Positions 1 to 8,883 are shown, numbered from the stretch's first letter. The stretch is 64,000 nt of DNA from Acidimicrobiia bacterium (GCA_028284765.1 JANQRA010000020.1:1-64000); one strand, 5' to 3'. Numbers and translations are program-made. The notes: generated by a model from the letters alone, not told the origin.

Positions 1-1342
1 AGAGATCAAGGCCTGGGCCGACTTTCTTGCGCCAACGATCGACGCGCGAAGATGCTGTGGCAACGCGAGCCACCTCCTCTGTCCCGGCCAGTTTGGCAAG
101 GCGCCTCTTGGTGGCGGCAAGTCCATCCTCTGTGTTACCGACTTTCTCTGCGAGTAGTGAAGCCGTCTGGGCGTTCTCAGCGGCCAGGGCGAAACTCTTG
201 ACGACCTCAGCCTGCTGGTTGGCCAGGTGTGAGCGAAGCTCATCGAGCCCATCAACGTGGATATCGAGGAGTTGGATCGACGGTTGTGATGCATGGGCTC
301 TTCTCGTGAGTTCGGTTTGGCTGAAGATGATCGGGCGGAAAGGCGGAGTAGGCACTTCGGCTCCTCCAACGGTTCGAGAGATCGATCGGGGTCCCTCAGG
401 CGTCTGGGTACGCGCAGTCACGACGGTCCCTTCCGGAAGGCATGCGGCCATGCGGCTCTTTGATGTCTCTTCAACTTCCGTCAAATCTGAAGTCGCGGAG
501 AACACAAATTTCAGGCCGTCCACCAACAGAGACTTCCCAGAGTTCGGAGGCCCAATCACGGCATTTGTCCTCTCGCAGAACTCAAAAACGCGCCCGTGGT
601 GAAGGCCATCAGAGAACTCCAATGACTCGATCCTGTACTCCGGGCGGCCCATGGGGCCTTCGTAAGCGACCGAGGCTTCTCTAAGGGCCAGCGCGTGCTT
701 AAGGGAGGCGGTGGTGATCTCAGGCAAGTACAGCCATGTCCCGATCGACCGTCTCTCTCGCGGATTGTGGGTATCCGATCCCCTCAGAAGCGTCTGATGT
801 GAGCCCTGCTTCACGCCTGAGGTTCGCCACTCTTCGAATGCTTCATCCCTTGTGACCTCGAGAGCATCAAGCTTCTCCGCGTAAGCTAGTTGCCGCTCAA
901 TACTCAACGTATTCGGCGAGGCAAGCAGTGATCCATCCATATCAACGTGAGCACCAATCGAGACCATGAGCGCGGAGAAGGCATCACCCTGGCTGCTGGG
1001 CTCGCCAAGCGCCTCAAAGAACCGAGACACGTCAACTTGATGGTCGGGACGGGCACCGACCCTCGCCGTGAATTCACTAACGATGCCGAGACCTTCGGGA
1101 CCGGGCGCCAGAACCAAGATATGGCCTCGATCGGTACTGATCTCCACACCGGGTATCAACTCAATTCTGCCTTCTGAGGCCTCCATGAGCTCTGAGAAGG
1201 GTGGGATCCGGTCATGGTCGGTGATGGCCGCGACTTCGATTCCAGCCGACAAGCAGGAGTCGATGAATTCCTCGGGGTCCCATTCCGAATCGCATGATTC
1301 GTTGGGGAAGGTGTGGTTGTGGAGATCACAGAAACGCCACAT
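1..1342 (-). CDS. PHP-domain / P-loop ATPase, TrlF-like (3' end outside window)
   Basis: Reading the minus strand from ATG at 1342 gives about 447 residues with no stop before the window edge, so the C-terminus is missing. The N-terminus starts MWRFCDLHNHTFPNES and later has ITDHD, PGVEIS and GSDTHNP. These are the histidine/aspartate metal motifs of the PHP phosphoesterase fold. After about 240 residues comes a Walker A motif GPPNSGKS, followed by sequence that looks helical, as in SMC/RecN-like ATPases. PHP plus ATPase is the architecture of TrlF-like proteins found in defence islands; that assignment is by resemblance only. The start has AAGGA six bases upstream. It is co-oriented with the restriction genes but separated from them by 146 bases, so it may have its own promoter. 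Inferred role: an NTP-dependent nuclease or phosphoesterase of the defence locus. Confidence 0.75.
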   Translation of the reverse strand, partial: MWRFCDLHNHTFPNESCDSEWDPEEFIDSCLSAGIEVAAITDHDRIPPFSELMEASEGRIELIPGVEISTDRGHILVLAPGPEGLGIVSEFTARVGARPDHQVDVSRFFEALGEPSSQGDAFSALMVSIGAHVDMDGSLLASPNTLSIERQLAYAEKLDALEVTRDEAFEEWRTSGVKQGSHQTLLRGSDTHNPRERRSIGTWLYLPEITTASLKHALALREASVAYEGPMGRPEYRIESLEFSDGLHHGRVFEFCERTNAVIGPPNSGKSLLVDGLKFVFSATSDLTEVEETSKSRMAACLPEGTVVTARTQTPEGPRSISRTVGGAEVPTPPFRPIIFSQTELTRRAHASQPSIQLLDIHVDGLDELRSHLANQQAEVVKSFALAAENAQTASLLAEKVGNTEDGLAATKRRLAKLAGTEEVARVATASSRVDRWRKKVGPGLDL

Positions 1343-1488
1343 GGCATCCTTATCTTGTTGCCTGAGTTATCGGCAGCGGGGCATTTCGAATCAAGAACGA
1401 CGCGCGAGCTGCTGGACACCAAGCGACTTCCAATCCAAAGTCGGCCGGAGACGCCGTTCGATGCGCAGCGGTCACGTGATGGCGGTAC

Positions 1489-1908
1489 CTAGCGGTGAGA
1501 GGCGGCGGACCGCTCCGACGGGCCTATGAGGACGTATCCGTCTCCGGTGGGTCGTATGTCGTGACCCTCATCGCGCAATTCTCGAACCCGGCGAGCGAAC
1601 TCCTGAATCCCAGAGCCGAAGCGAAGTTCCGCAATGGAAACGGGCTCAGGAGCTGCTTGCAACAGCATCTCAAGGATCATCTCTCGACCAGACCTGTCGC
1701 GACGGAGGACTCTCAAGAGCTGATCGATCAGCATGGCCGCCTGAATCGCGTCGTGCCGATTGTCGTCATCTGTTCGACTGATGGAGATTTGACGAAGTAG
1801 ACCAGATGCCTCTTTCGCCAATCTCTCCTCGGTGGGTGTCGGATCCATTGCTCCTCGCATTATGTGCGTACTGATGTCCAATCCCGAGCGCCGGAAGGCC
1901 CCACTCAC
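1489..1908 (-). CDS. Small winged-helix protein of the restriction operon
   Basis: A 139-residue protein. Its C-terminal half (about residues 90-130) reads SIAELRFGSGIQEFARRVRELRDEGHD in overlapping pieces and ends in a YVLI strand. This is the typical winged-helix pattern with an RR-x-REL recognition helix that also occurs beside HNH and restriction nucleases. The first 85 residues are mostly helical with no recognised motif. The listed GTG start lies 5 bases after the restriction endonuclease stop. An ATG with AGGAG just upstream lies at 1845 and is an alternative start giving a shorter protein. It could be a transcriptional controller or a DNA-binding accessory of the endonuclease; the sequence does not decide. 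It is almost certainly translated from the methyltransferase-endonuclease mRNA. Confidence 0.6.
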   Translation of the reverse strand: MSGAFRRSGLDISTHIMRGAMDPTPTEERLAKEASGLLRQISISRTDDDNRHDAIQAAMLIDQLLRVLRRDRSGREMILEMLLQAAPEPVSIAELRFGSGIQEFARRVRELRDEGHDIRPTGDGYVLIGPSERSAASHR

Positions 1909-1913
1909 GATCG

Positions 1914-2648
1914 TCAGTAGTGGGTAAGCACCTCGGGAAGGACACCGAGCGGACGCAATCGGTCTTGGAGAACGAGCTCATCGAGCGTATCGCGGGCGGG
2001 GTCGGATCCAACTGCCGAAACGGCGTCCTGTAACTCCATTAGGCCAACGTGGTACACGCAGTCAACCTCACCTGTCCCCCGCGCGATCGCCGCCAGACGC
2101 TTCGGTGAAGGCTCTGCCGTAACCGTTACGACGTGCGGCTGCCGTCCCCTGCGATGACGCGTTAGAACGACGCCTTCGTGCCTGATGTTCTGAACTCGAT
2201 CGGAGCGAATGGTCCACTTACACGAGACCGCGGCGTGCAGAAAGGGATGGCCCCCCCGTCCCGGCAGCCCGACCGTGACATCGGGCCTGATGATGTAATC
2301 GCCCCCCAGCTCGGCTCGCAGGACACCACTCGGATCGATCCGGTTGATTAGATCACGCATCTGTTGCAGATGGACGTATTGGGCAAAGGAGGTGATGGGG
2401 TCCGAGCCGACGAAGAACGCCGGTCCCGGACCAGACTCGCCAAGCCGCTCCGTCAAGAATGTGCCGATCGCTCGTTCAAAGTCGGAGCCAAGTGTCTGTG
2501 GCGCTTCCGTCGACTGACGCTCAACGCCGAGTGCCTCGTAGATGTGGGATGCAATTCGGACACTCCCCCGACTCTTGCCATCCGCGATGTTGGGCACCCC
2601 ATTCTTGCGATAGCCAAATAGCTTGAGGATGTTTTGGTCGACGCTCAC
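1914..2648 (-). CDS. Type II restriction endonuclease, NgoMIV family
   Basis: A 244-residue protein. Residues 141-158 carry VSCKWTIRSD followed by RVQNIRHE, reproducing the NgoMIV active-site series Ser-x-Lys...Arg-x-Asp...Glu (here S142, K144, R148, D150, E158). The upstream RPD at 121-123 may supply the other metal-binding aspartate. NgoMIV cleaves GCCGGC and works as a tetramer; this protein is about 40 residues shorter than the roughly 286 of NgoMIV, so the specificity should be treated as likely but unproven. GCCGGC sites do occur in this window, so methylation would be needed for self-protection. Its start overlaps the methyltransferase stop by 4 bases, so the pair is translationally coupled, with the methyltransferase made first. 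Confidence 0.88.
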   Translation of the reverse strand: MSVDQNILKLFGYRKNGVPNIADGKSRGSVRIASHIYEALGVERQSTEAPQTLGSDFERAIGTFLTERLGESGPGPAFFVGSDPITSFAQYVHLQQMRDLINRIDPSGVLRAELGGDYIIRPDVTVGLPGRGGHPFLHAAVSCKWTIRSDRVQNIRHEGVVLTRHRRGRQPHVVTVTAEPSPKRLAAIARGTGEVDCVYHVGLMELQDAVSAVGSDPARDTLDELVLQDRLRPLGVLPEVLTHY

Positions 2649-3724
2649 GCGCCGAGCATCTCCTCTTTGATGTGCCGCGCCAAGGCAGAGGCCAAACCGA
2701 CTGGGACGGCGTTACCGATCTGTCGGGCAATCTCGATCTTCGAGCCGCACCAAACGAAATCGTCAGGGAAACCTTGGATGCGGGCCGCTTCCCAGTGAGT
2801 TATCGGACGGTTGACTCTGCGTGACCTGTCCTCCGCCTCCCACTGCGGATGCAGATACCTTCCTTTCTCGGGTTTGAAGAACTCGGTACGAATGGTCAGG
2901 GACGGCCGGTCCCATTCGAGCCTCCCCATCACATCGGTCGTACCAGTCGGTTTGTTCCGCCAGCAGTTCGGGAGAAGGTCTTCGGGCAAATCGAATCTGT
3001 TGCCACCCGGTGGCACCGAGTCGTACCTCTTCAGACTCGTTTCCCGTGGGTTCCTGGACAAATGAAGCTCGGGCGCCTTGTACGGACCCGAAACCCCATT
3101 GGGGAGCTTGCGGTCCGGTAAGTCCGTCGGCCCGGCCTCGTATGGAACGCCCTCAAGTACATCACGAAGCCCGACCCACGGTTGACGGACCTTCTCGCCA
3201 TGAGTAGGCCACGGAATAGTTGGAGACGCTTTACGGGAACCCAGGACAATGGCTCGTTTTCGTCGCTGTGCTACCCCGAAGTCCGCTGCATTGAGAACAT
3301 CGAATTTCAACTCATATCCGTCAAGGAGACCTCCCGTGGTGGTCAGGTCTTGCATCAGCTCGAACTGATCAGACTTGAGGAATCTCGGCACGTTCTCCAA
3401 AACGAATACCGCGGGCTGAACGTGGTGAACAACTCGTGCGTACTCCTGCCAAAGGAGATTGCGGGGATCGTCGGGATCTCGGGTGCCGAGCTGGGAGAAA
3501 CCCTGACACGGTGGCCCACCCACCACGACGTCGGCTTTCGGCACGGCCTTCTCGTCGATCTCAGTGATGTCTCTACACACGACGTGGTCCCCGAAGTTCT
3601 GTGCATACGTCGCTGCAGCGGATACGTCCCACTCGACTGCGTACACCGGCTTGTAGCCTTGTTGTCTGAAGCCCTCGGTGAGCCCGCCACAACCCGAGAA
3701 CAGGTCAATAACCGTCAAATTCAC
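2645..3724 (-). CDS. DNA (cytosine-5-)-methyltransferase
   Basis: About 359 residues from a GTG start at 3724, chosen because AAAGGTG lies 5-6 bases upstream and motif I follows at once. Upstream codons would add a tail with no homology. Motif I is DLFSGCGGLTEGF (residues 7-19), motif IV is GGPPCQGFSQLG with catalytic C73, motif VI is ENV (110-112), motif VIII is QRRKRAIV (153-160), then TIRTEF and motif X QIGNAVPV near the C-terminus. It methylates cytosine C5, presumably within the recognition site of the adjacent NgoMIV-type enzyme. It is divergent from vsr with a short shared promoter region. A C5 methyltransferase is also the modification component (DrmMII) of class 2 DISARM, so it could serve the DrmAB operon as well. 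Confidence 0.95.
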   Translation of the reverse strand: MNLTVIDLFSGCGGLTEGFRQQGYKPVYAVEWDVSAAATYAQNFGDHVVCRDITEIDEKAVPKADVVVGGPPCQGFSQLGTRDPDDPRNLLWQEYARVVHHVQPAVFVLENVPRFLKSDQFELMQDLTTTGGLLDGYELKFDVLNAADFGVAQRRKRAIVLGSRKASPTIPWPTHGEKVRQPWVGLRDVLEGVPYEAGPTDLPDRKLPNGVSGPYKAPELHLSRNPRETSLKRYDSVPPGGNRFDLPEDLLPNCWRNKPTGTTDVMGRLEWDRPSLTIRTEFFKPEKGRYLHPQWEAEDRSRRVNRPITHWEAARIQGFPDDFVWCGSKIEIARQIGNAVPVGLASALARHIKEEMLGA

Positions 3725-3737
3725 AATTACACCTTTG

Positions 3738-3758
3738 TAACTATGTCTGCAGACGTTA
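3738..3758. promoter_or_regulatory. Palindromic operator candidate between methyltransferase and vsr
   Basis: The divergent intergenic region holds a perfect 10-base palindrome GTCTGCAGAC (3745-3754), framed by TAAC (3738-3741) and GTTA (3755-3758). It is 20 bases upstream of the methyltransferase GTG and about 60 upstream of the vsr ATG. This is a natural place for a controller of restriction-modification expression, perhaps the winged-helix protein at 1489-1908. The link is inferred from position only. Confidence 0.4.
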
Positions 3759-3814
3759 GCGGCGACATCGGACAGAAACCCTCGAGGCAACAGAAAAGCT
3801 CGCGTGCAGCATCA

Positions 3815-4246
3815 ATGGAGCCCTCCTCCCCCGACGTCAGCGAGCGGATGTCCAGGGTACGCAACAAGGACACTGCCGCGGAGATGGCGATCAGACGAGA
3901 TCTTCACAGTCGCGGATTCCGATATCGGGTGAACCTGAGGATCCCGGAAGCGGGCCGTTCGCGCGCGGACATCGCCTTCACCAAGAAGCGTGTTGTCGTG
4001 TTCGTCGACGGATGTTTCTGGCACAAGTGTCCTGATCACGCCACCTTCCCCAAGTCGAACGAACGCTGGTGGGCCGACAAGCTCGACACCAATGTCCGAC
4101 GCGATCGCTCAATCGACTCGGCGCTGGAAAGAGGCGGATGGACGGTCTTGCGAATCTGGGAACACGAAGATCCCAAGGAAGCCGTGGACATGATCGCTGC
4201 AGCGGTGAATCGTTCGACCCGTGGCGAGCTCGAGGCCGGCAACTAG
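3815..4246 (+). CDS. vsr: Very short patch repair endonuclease (Vsr)
   Basis: A 143-residue protein from ATG at 3815; an in-frame ATG at 3743 would add 24 non-homologous residues and overlap the promoter zone. RMSRVRNKDTAAEMAIRR matches the Vsr N-terminal helix, with the catalytic aspartate in ADIAF (D52), the DGCFWHKC segment (residues 65-72) and the IWEHE C-terminal strand. Vsr nicks next to T:G mismatches that arise when 5-methylcytosine deaminates, and so normally travels with C5 methyltransferases; here that partner is divergent. It sits 11 bases before the GHKL-helicase gene on the same strand and so begins the six-gene operon. Confidence 0.93.
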   Translation: MEPSSPDVSERMSRVRNKDTAAEMAIRRDLHSRGFRYRVNLRIPEAGRSRADIAFTKKRVVVFVDGCFWHKCPDHATFPKSNERWWADKLDTNVRRDRSIDSALERGGWTVLRIWEHEDPKEAVDMIAAAVNRSTRGELEAGN

Positions 4247-4257
4247 TTTTTGGTCAG

Positions 4258-7200
4258 ATGGTTGAAGGGAAGTTCGACGCTGGCCGCTGGGCGGGCCCGG
4301 ACGGAGACGTCGGTTCGAAGATCGAAGATCAAACGCAGCGTTGTCTGCGTGCATACGCGGAGAACCCACTGCTGATCGAAGAACACGCCAACATCGAGCG
4401 TGCCACCGCGCAAGGTGGCTACGGACGGCGCCAGATATATGAACTAATCCAGAACGGAGCCGACGAGCTCATCGCGGGTCCGGGTGGACGAATCCATGTG
4501 CTGTTGACCGAAGACACTCTCTATTGCGCAAACGAGGGAAGCCCGATCACCGTGCGAGGGGTGGAGGCGATCCTCTCTGCCGCGCTCTCCGTGAAGCGGG
4601 GTGACGAGATCGGGCGTTTTGGGATGGGCTTCAAATCGGTACTTGGTGTGACCGACCTGCCCGACTTCTTCAGCAGGTCCGGCTCCTTTCGATTCGACGC
4701 GGAATGGGCCGTGAAGCAAATACGCGAGGTAAAGCCCGATGCCGAAAGGACACCAACGCTTCGCGTCGCCTACCCCCTCGACCCGGACAAGGCCACCCGC
4801 TCGGACAACGAGCTAAGGACCCTCATGGGTTGGGCGTCTAGTGTCGTCCGACTCCCCATCGACAGGAAACGGAGTCATTGGCTGGCGCCCGAGATCGGGG
4901 ACTTCCCACGGGAGTTCCTCCTGTTTTCCCCTCACGTTGGCGAACTCATACTCGAGGATCGAGTCGAGCATGTTCGACGAACCATCAAGCTCATCACGCA
5001 AGACAAACGTCTTGTAGTCACCGAAGGTGATGAATCGACGGCCTGGCGGGTCTTCCGAAAAGTGCACAGGCCTTCGAAGGAAGCCAAACGGGAGGCCGGC
5101 GAGCTAGCCGACCGCGACAAAATCCCACTCGTTTGGGCGGTACCAACCGAAGGGCGGGGACGAACCTCCCGAGGCAAGTTCTGGGCGTTTTTCCCAACTC
5201 ACTATGAGACGACTCTGAGCGGGATCCTCAACGCGCCGTGGAAAACAAACGAGGATCGTCAGAACCTTCTCGAAGGCCCTTTCAACGAAGAGCTCCTGGA
5301 CGAGGTGTCCAAGCTGATCGTGGACAATATGGCCGAGCTCTCCGCCTCCGAAGACCCGGCCTCGCATCTGGACCTGATGCCCGCTCGCGGCCGCGAGTCC
5401 CCGAACTGGGCAGACAGCCAAGTCACGGAAAGGGTGTATGAGATCGCGTCCGAGATGCCATCTCTACCCGATCAGACGGGAACTCTCAGAAAACCCGATG
5501 AGCTGGAATGCCATCCGGCGGGTTTGTCCGAGGATGCGTTGCAGGAGTGGGCAGAGTATCCAGAAAGGCCAGTCGACTGGTGTCACCCATCGATCGACGG
5601 CAGAGAACGACGACCCCGCGCCGAGCGACTACTCGAGCAGGTCCGGTCTCGTATTTCCGGACTGGAACCGTGGCTCGAGGCATTGATCGAGGACCGGACC
5701 GCGGCGGGTTCAATCGCAGCGCTGAGAACTGCACGCCGTGTCCTGAGTGCCGATGCCAACACTCGTGAGCGGATCATCGACTCTGAAATCGTCCTGACCA
5801 GTAGAGGTACGTTCGTCGGGCCCGATACGAATCGCGTAAGCCTCCCCGGTGAATACGTATCTGCCGAAGGTGAGCTTCTGACCGTCCATCCCGACGTGAT
5901 GGAGGATTCTGTCGCCAAGACCTTCCTTCTGGAACTGGGACTACGAGAAGGGGATCCGCTGCAAGAGGTCCGGGGAATCGTCGCAGCACAAGACGATGAT
6001 CTGGAGAAGGATGAATGGGAGTCTTTCTGGCGACTTGTGCGCCAGGCGGGCCACGCGATGGTCGCTCCCGTACTAGTCGAGTCAGACAAGTTCGCCGTCC
6101 ACGCGAAGGCCATGGACGGAACGTTCCGGCGGGTCTTCGAACTCCTTCTGCCTGGACCGATCGTCAGCCCCGACCGAGGCGAAGACTCGAAGGTTTGCCT
6201 CGACACGAGCTTCCACGCCACCGACATCGAGTTGTTGCGGAGCCTTGGGTTGCCTTCCGCACCTCGTCTTGGTGGGGGTAGCGAACGAGAGGACTGGTTT
6301 CGTGAGTATGTGACCGATAGACGGAGAGAATTCGTCGATTCGATCGATCGCAACCCCCAATGGAACATGCTGATCTTCAACGATCAGCCATTTGCGGGAC
6401 CTCTTTCCCCTCTACTGCGGCTTTCGCCCGAGGCTCGAGCTCGATTCACAGAGGCGGCACTTGCTGCCGATCCGGATGCCGAGGACTGGGTGATGTACCA
6501 CCGGACCCGCTCCCATGACTATCCGCAAATCGAGATGATGAACCCCCTCGTCTGGCTCCTCATCGTGGAGGGTCGCATCAATACATCTCTTGGAGTGAAG
6601 CCACCGAATGAGACTGTCGGAACTGGTCTGAAGCAATGGTCCGAATTCTTCCCGGTGGCCGAGCGCCTTACGCCGGATCAAGAGAGGTCGATCTTCCTGA
6701 CACAGGATCTCGATGATCTCGACGATGACCACTGGAAGCGCGCCATGAAGGTCGCCCATGGCGTGATCGACGAGCGGCGTCGCGGTCGGTTCTACGCCAT
6801 GGCATGCAGGCATCGGCGCAAGCCGGCCAACATCCTCGCTCGCGTGGGAAAGGCGCACCAACTGGAGGAGCCGACGGCCGTAACGGTCGTCAGCGACGAA
6901 CGAGAGATGCAAGCGCTCGCGAGTCAGGGCACCCCGGTGCTGTTCTGTGACCATCCCGACGTAGCCGTCCTCGTGGAGAAGTGGGGGCTGCTATCCGGAG
7001 AGTCACAGGTCAAGACGACCATCGAACATGTTCCTGCGACTTCGCCGGTTCCGGTGGCCGATCGTTGGCCTCTTCTGGGGTTCGCCCTCCCCGCCGATGC
7101 TCGCCACTACGAACTCATCCCATGCGAGAGCCTGCGACGTGTGACCGTCACCTCAGAGTCTCGACAGGCAGACGACATCACGTTTCATCTCACGGAGACG

Positions 7201-8883
7201 TCGGTCCTCCACGAGGCGACTATGGCCGAGTCTGAAGTCCTTCGACTGATCGTCGAAGAACTCGACCTGGACCTTGACCAGCAGGACCTCGAGCGGATCG
7301 TTGAGCAACGTGTCGAGAACGACCGGCGCGGCGAGCTCAAGAAGATCGCCAAAACTCAAGACCCGGCCGAGAGGCTGCTCGCCGCGGTAGGGGTCGGACC
7401 GCTTCGCCGCCTGGCAGGGGAATCTCTGATCAAGGGGGCCGAGCGTGTGAGAGGCGACCTCGACAACAAGACACTGGCCGAACTGGTCTTGGCTGCACAC
7501 GGCGTCAACACTCTGAAGGTTCTCCGAGACGACCTGCAGCAATGGGCTCCCCCGACCCAGTGGGCAGGGAGCCGCAGAGCTCGGGAGTTCGTAACTTCGC
7601 TTGGCTTCGACATCACCTACGCCGGGTTCGAGTCGGCACAGCGTGACGCGCTGCTCCCGGTCGACGGTCCACTCAAGCTGCCGGAACTGCACGACTTTCA
7701 GAGATCCATATCAAACGATCTACGAGACCTACTCACGAGCCAGAACGGAAATCGAGGACTGGTATCCCTACCTACCGGTGCCGGCAAGACTCGAGTCGCC
7801 GTCCAAACGTTGGTTGAGGCCTATCAAGACGGGGACGTAAAGGGCCCGATCCTCTGGGTCGCTCAAAGCGACGAACTCTGTGAGCAGGCCGTCCAGTCGT
7901 GGAGGGAGGTGTGGCGCTCCGAGGGCCCAGAGGCTCGGATGCTTGTCAGCCGACTCTGGGGGTCCAACGAGGTGTCCGCCGTCGGCTCCGGCCTTCAGGT
8001 CGTCGTAGCAACGATTCAGAAACTCCGAGAGCGACGGGACCGCTCGGACTACGAATGGTTGTGGAAGGCCGACACTCTCGTCATCGACGAGGCGCATCGT
8101 GCAATCACCCCCGAGTACACGGCACTTCTCGAGACCTTCGGAATGGGACGGGGCAAGAGGGGTATCCCGCTCATCGGCCTGACGGCCACACCCTTTCGCG
8201 GCGAAAACGAACGAGAGACCCAACAGCTCGCATCGAGATACGGGAATCGCTTGCTCGACGTTAAGGCCCTTGGCGAAAATCCGTACGCGTCGCTACAGGA
8301 AATGGGCGTTCTCGCCGAGGTTGAACACGAGATCCTTCCAGGGAGCGAGGTCGACTTGACCGAAGCAGAACGCGACTACTTGGAGACCTTCGAGAGAATG
8401 CCCTCGAGTGTAGAGGGGCGCCTCGGCGTCGACGCAGATCGCAACGAGATACTCCTGGAGTCGATCGGCAACCTTGCAGCCGATTGGACCGTCCTGCTCT
8501 TTGCAGCCAGCGTCGAACACGCCCAGAACATGGCTGCGCTGCTCTCGCTGGAAGGAATACCGGCCCGGGCGATTTCGGCGGACACAGAAAGCGGAGCGAG
8601 GCGTCACTACGTCGAAGAGTTCCGTCACGGTCGCATTCGTGTGCTGACCAACTACAACGTGCTGACCCAAGGATTCGATGCGCCCGCGGTCAGAGCCGTC
8701 TACGTCGCGCGCCCCACGTTCAGTACGAACCTATATCAACAGATGGTCGGGCGAGGACTCAGGGGACCCCTCAACGGCGGTGGTGTGACGTGTCGAATCG
8801 TCAATGTCGCCGACAACTTCCTGAAGTTCGGAGAACAACTCGCCTTTCATCGGTTCGACTATCTATGGGACCGTTCCGCGTGA
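4258..8883 (+). CDS. Giant GHKL-ATPase / SF2 helicase fusion of the DISARM-like operon
   Basis: 1541 residues from ATG 4258, directly after vsr. The N-terminus is a GHKL (Hsp90/sacsin-like) ATPase: N-box YELIQNGADEL (residues 61-71), a degenerate second box ANEGSP (91-96) and lid GRFGMGFKSVL (119-129). The central ~900 residues show no motif that I recognise. The C-terminus is an SF2 helicase: Walker A LPTGAGKT near residue 1173, DEAH (VIDEAHRA) near 1276, LTATPFRG near 1308, and motifs V/VI (TQGFDAPAVRAVYVARP, then QMVGRGLRGP) near 1470-1500. Two different ATP-driven modules on one chain suggest a clamp- or sensor-gated DNA translocase. It occupies the place where class 1 DISARM has the helicase DrmD and class 2 has DrmE, but resembles neither closely. 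The stop overlaps the next GTG by three bases. Confidence 0.88.
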   Translation: MVEGKFDAGRWAGPDGDVGSKIEDQTQRCLRAYAENPLLIEEHANIERATAQGGYGRRQIYELIQNGADELIAGPGGRIHVLLTEDTLYCANEGSPITVRGVEAILSAALSVKRGDEIGRFGMGFKSVLGVTDLPDFFSRSGSFRFDAEWAVKQIREVKPDAERTPTLRVAYPLDPDKATRSDNELRTLMGWASSVVRLPIDRKRSHWLAPEIGDFPREFLLFSPHVGELILEDRVEHVRRTIKLITQDKRLVVTEGDESTAWRVFRKVHRPSKEAKREAGELADRDKIPLVWAVPTEGRGRTSRGKFWAFFPTHYETTLSGILNAPWKTNEDRQNLLEGPFNEELLDEVSKLIVDNMAELSASEDPASHLDLMPARGRESPNWADSQVTERVYEIASEMPSLPDQTGTLRKPDELECHPAGLSEDALQEWAEYPERPVDWCHPSIDGRERRPRAERLLEQVRSRISGLEPWLEALIEDRTAAGSIAALRTARRVLSADANTRERIIDSEIVLTSRGTFVGPDTNRVSLPGEYVSAEGELLTVHPDVMEDSVAKTFLLELGLREGDPLQEVRGIVAAQDDDLEKDEWESFWRLVRQAGHAMVAPVLVESDKFAVHAKAMDGTFRRVFELLLPGPIVSPDRGEDSKVCLDTSFHATDIELLRSLGLPSAPRLGGGSEREDWFREYVTDRRREFVDSIDRNPQWNMLIFNDQPFAGPLSPLLRLSPEARARFTEAALAADPDAEDWVMYHRTRSHDYPQIEMMNPLVWLLIVEGRINTSLGVKPPNETVGTGLKQWSEFFPVAERLTPDQERSIFLTQDLDDLDDDHWKRAMKVAHGVIDERRRGRFYAMACRHRRKPANILARVGKAHQLEEPTAVTVVSDEREMQALASQGTPVLFCDHPDVAVLVEKWGLLSGESQVKTTIEHVPATSPVPVADRWPLLGFALPADARHYELIPCESLRRVTVTSESRQADDITFHLTETSVLHEATMAESEVLRLIVEELDLDLDQQDLERIVEQRVENDRRGELKKIAKTQDPAERLLAAVGVGPLRRLAGESLIKGAERVRGDLDNKTLAELVLAAHGVNTLKVLRDDLQQWAPPTQWAGSRRAREFVTSLGFDITYAGFESAQRDALLPVDGPLKLPELHDFQRSISNDLRDLLTSQNGNRGLVSLPTGAGKTRVAVQTLVEAYQDGDVKGPILWVAQSDELCEQAVQSWREVWRSEGPEARMLVSRLWGSNEVSAVGSGLQVVVATIQKLRERRDRSDYEWLWKADTLVIDEAHRAITPEYTALLETFGMGRGKRGIPLIGLTATPFRGENERETQQLASRYGNRLLDVKALGENPYASLQEMGVLAEVEHEILPGSEVDLTEAERDYLETFERMPSSVEGRLGVDADRNEILLESIGNLAADWTVLLFAASVEHAQNMAALLSLEGIPARAISADTESGARRHYVEEFRHGRIRVLTNYNVLTQGFDAPAVRAVYVARPTFSTNLYQQMVGRGLRGPLNGGGVTCRIVNVADNFLKFGEQLAFHRFDYLWDRSA

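Noticed and set aside
27..684. Open frames on the plus strand at the left end
   Set aside because: They are shadows of the minus-strand PHP-ATPase, which has recognisable motifs through the whole stretch.
3182..3742. A long in-frame extension upstream of vsr
   Set aside because: It lies antisense to the methyltransferase motifs and has no homology to Vsr; the true start is at 3815.
4069..4257. In-frame extension upstream of the GHKL-helicase
   Set aside because: It runs inside vsr in another frame; the ATG right after the vsr stop fits the operon spacing.
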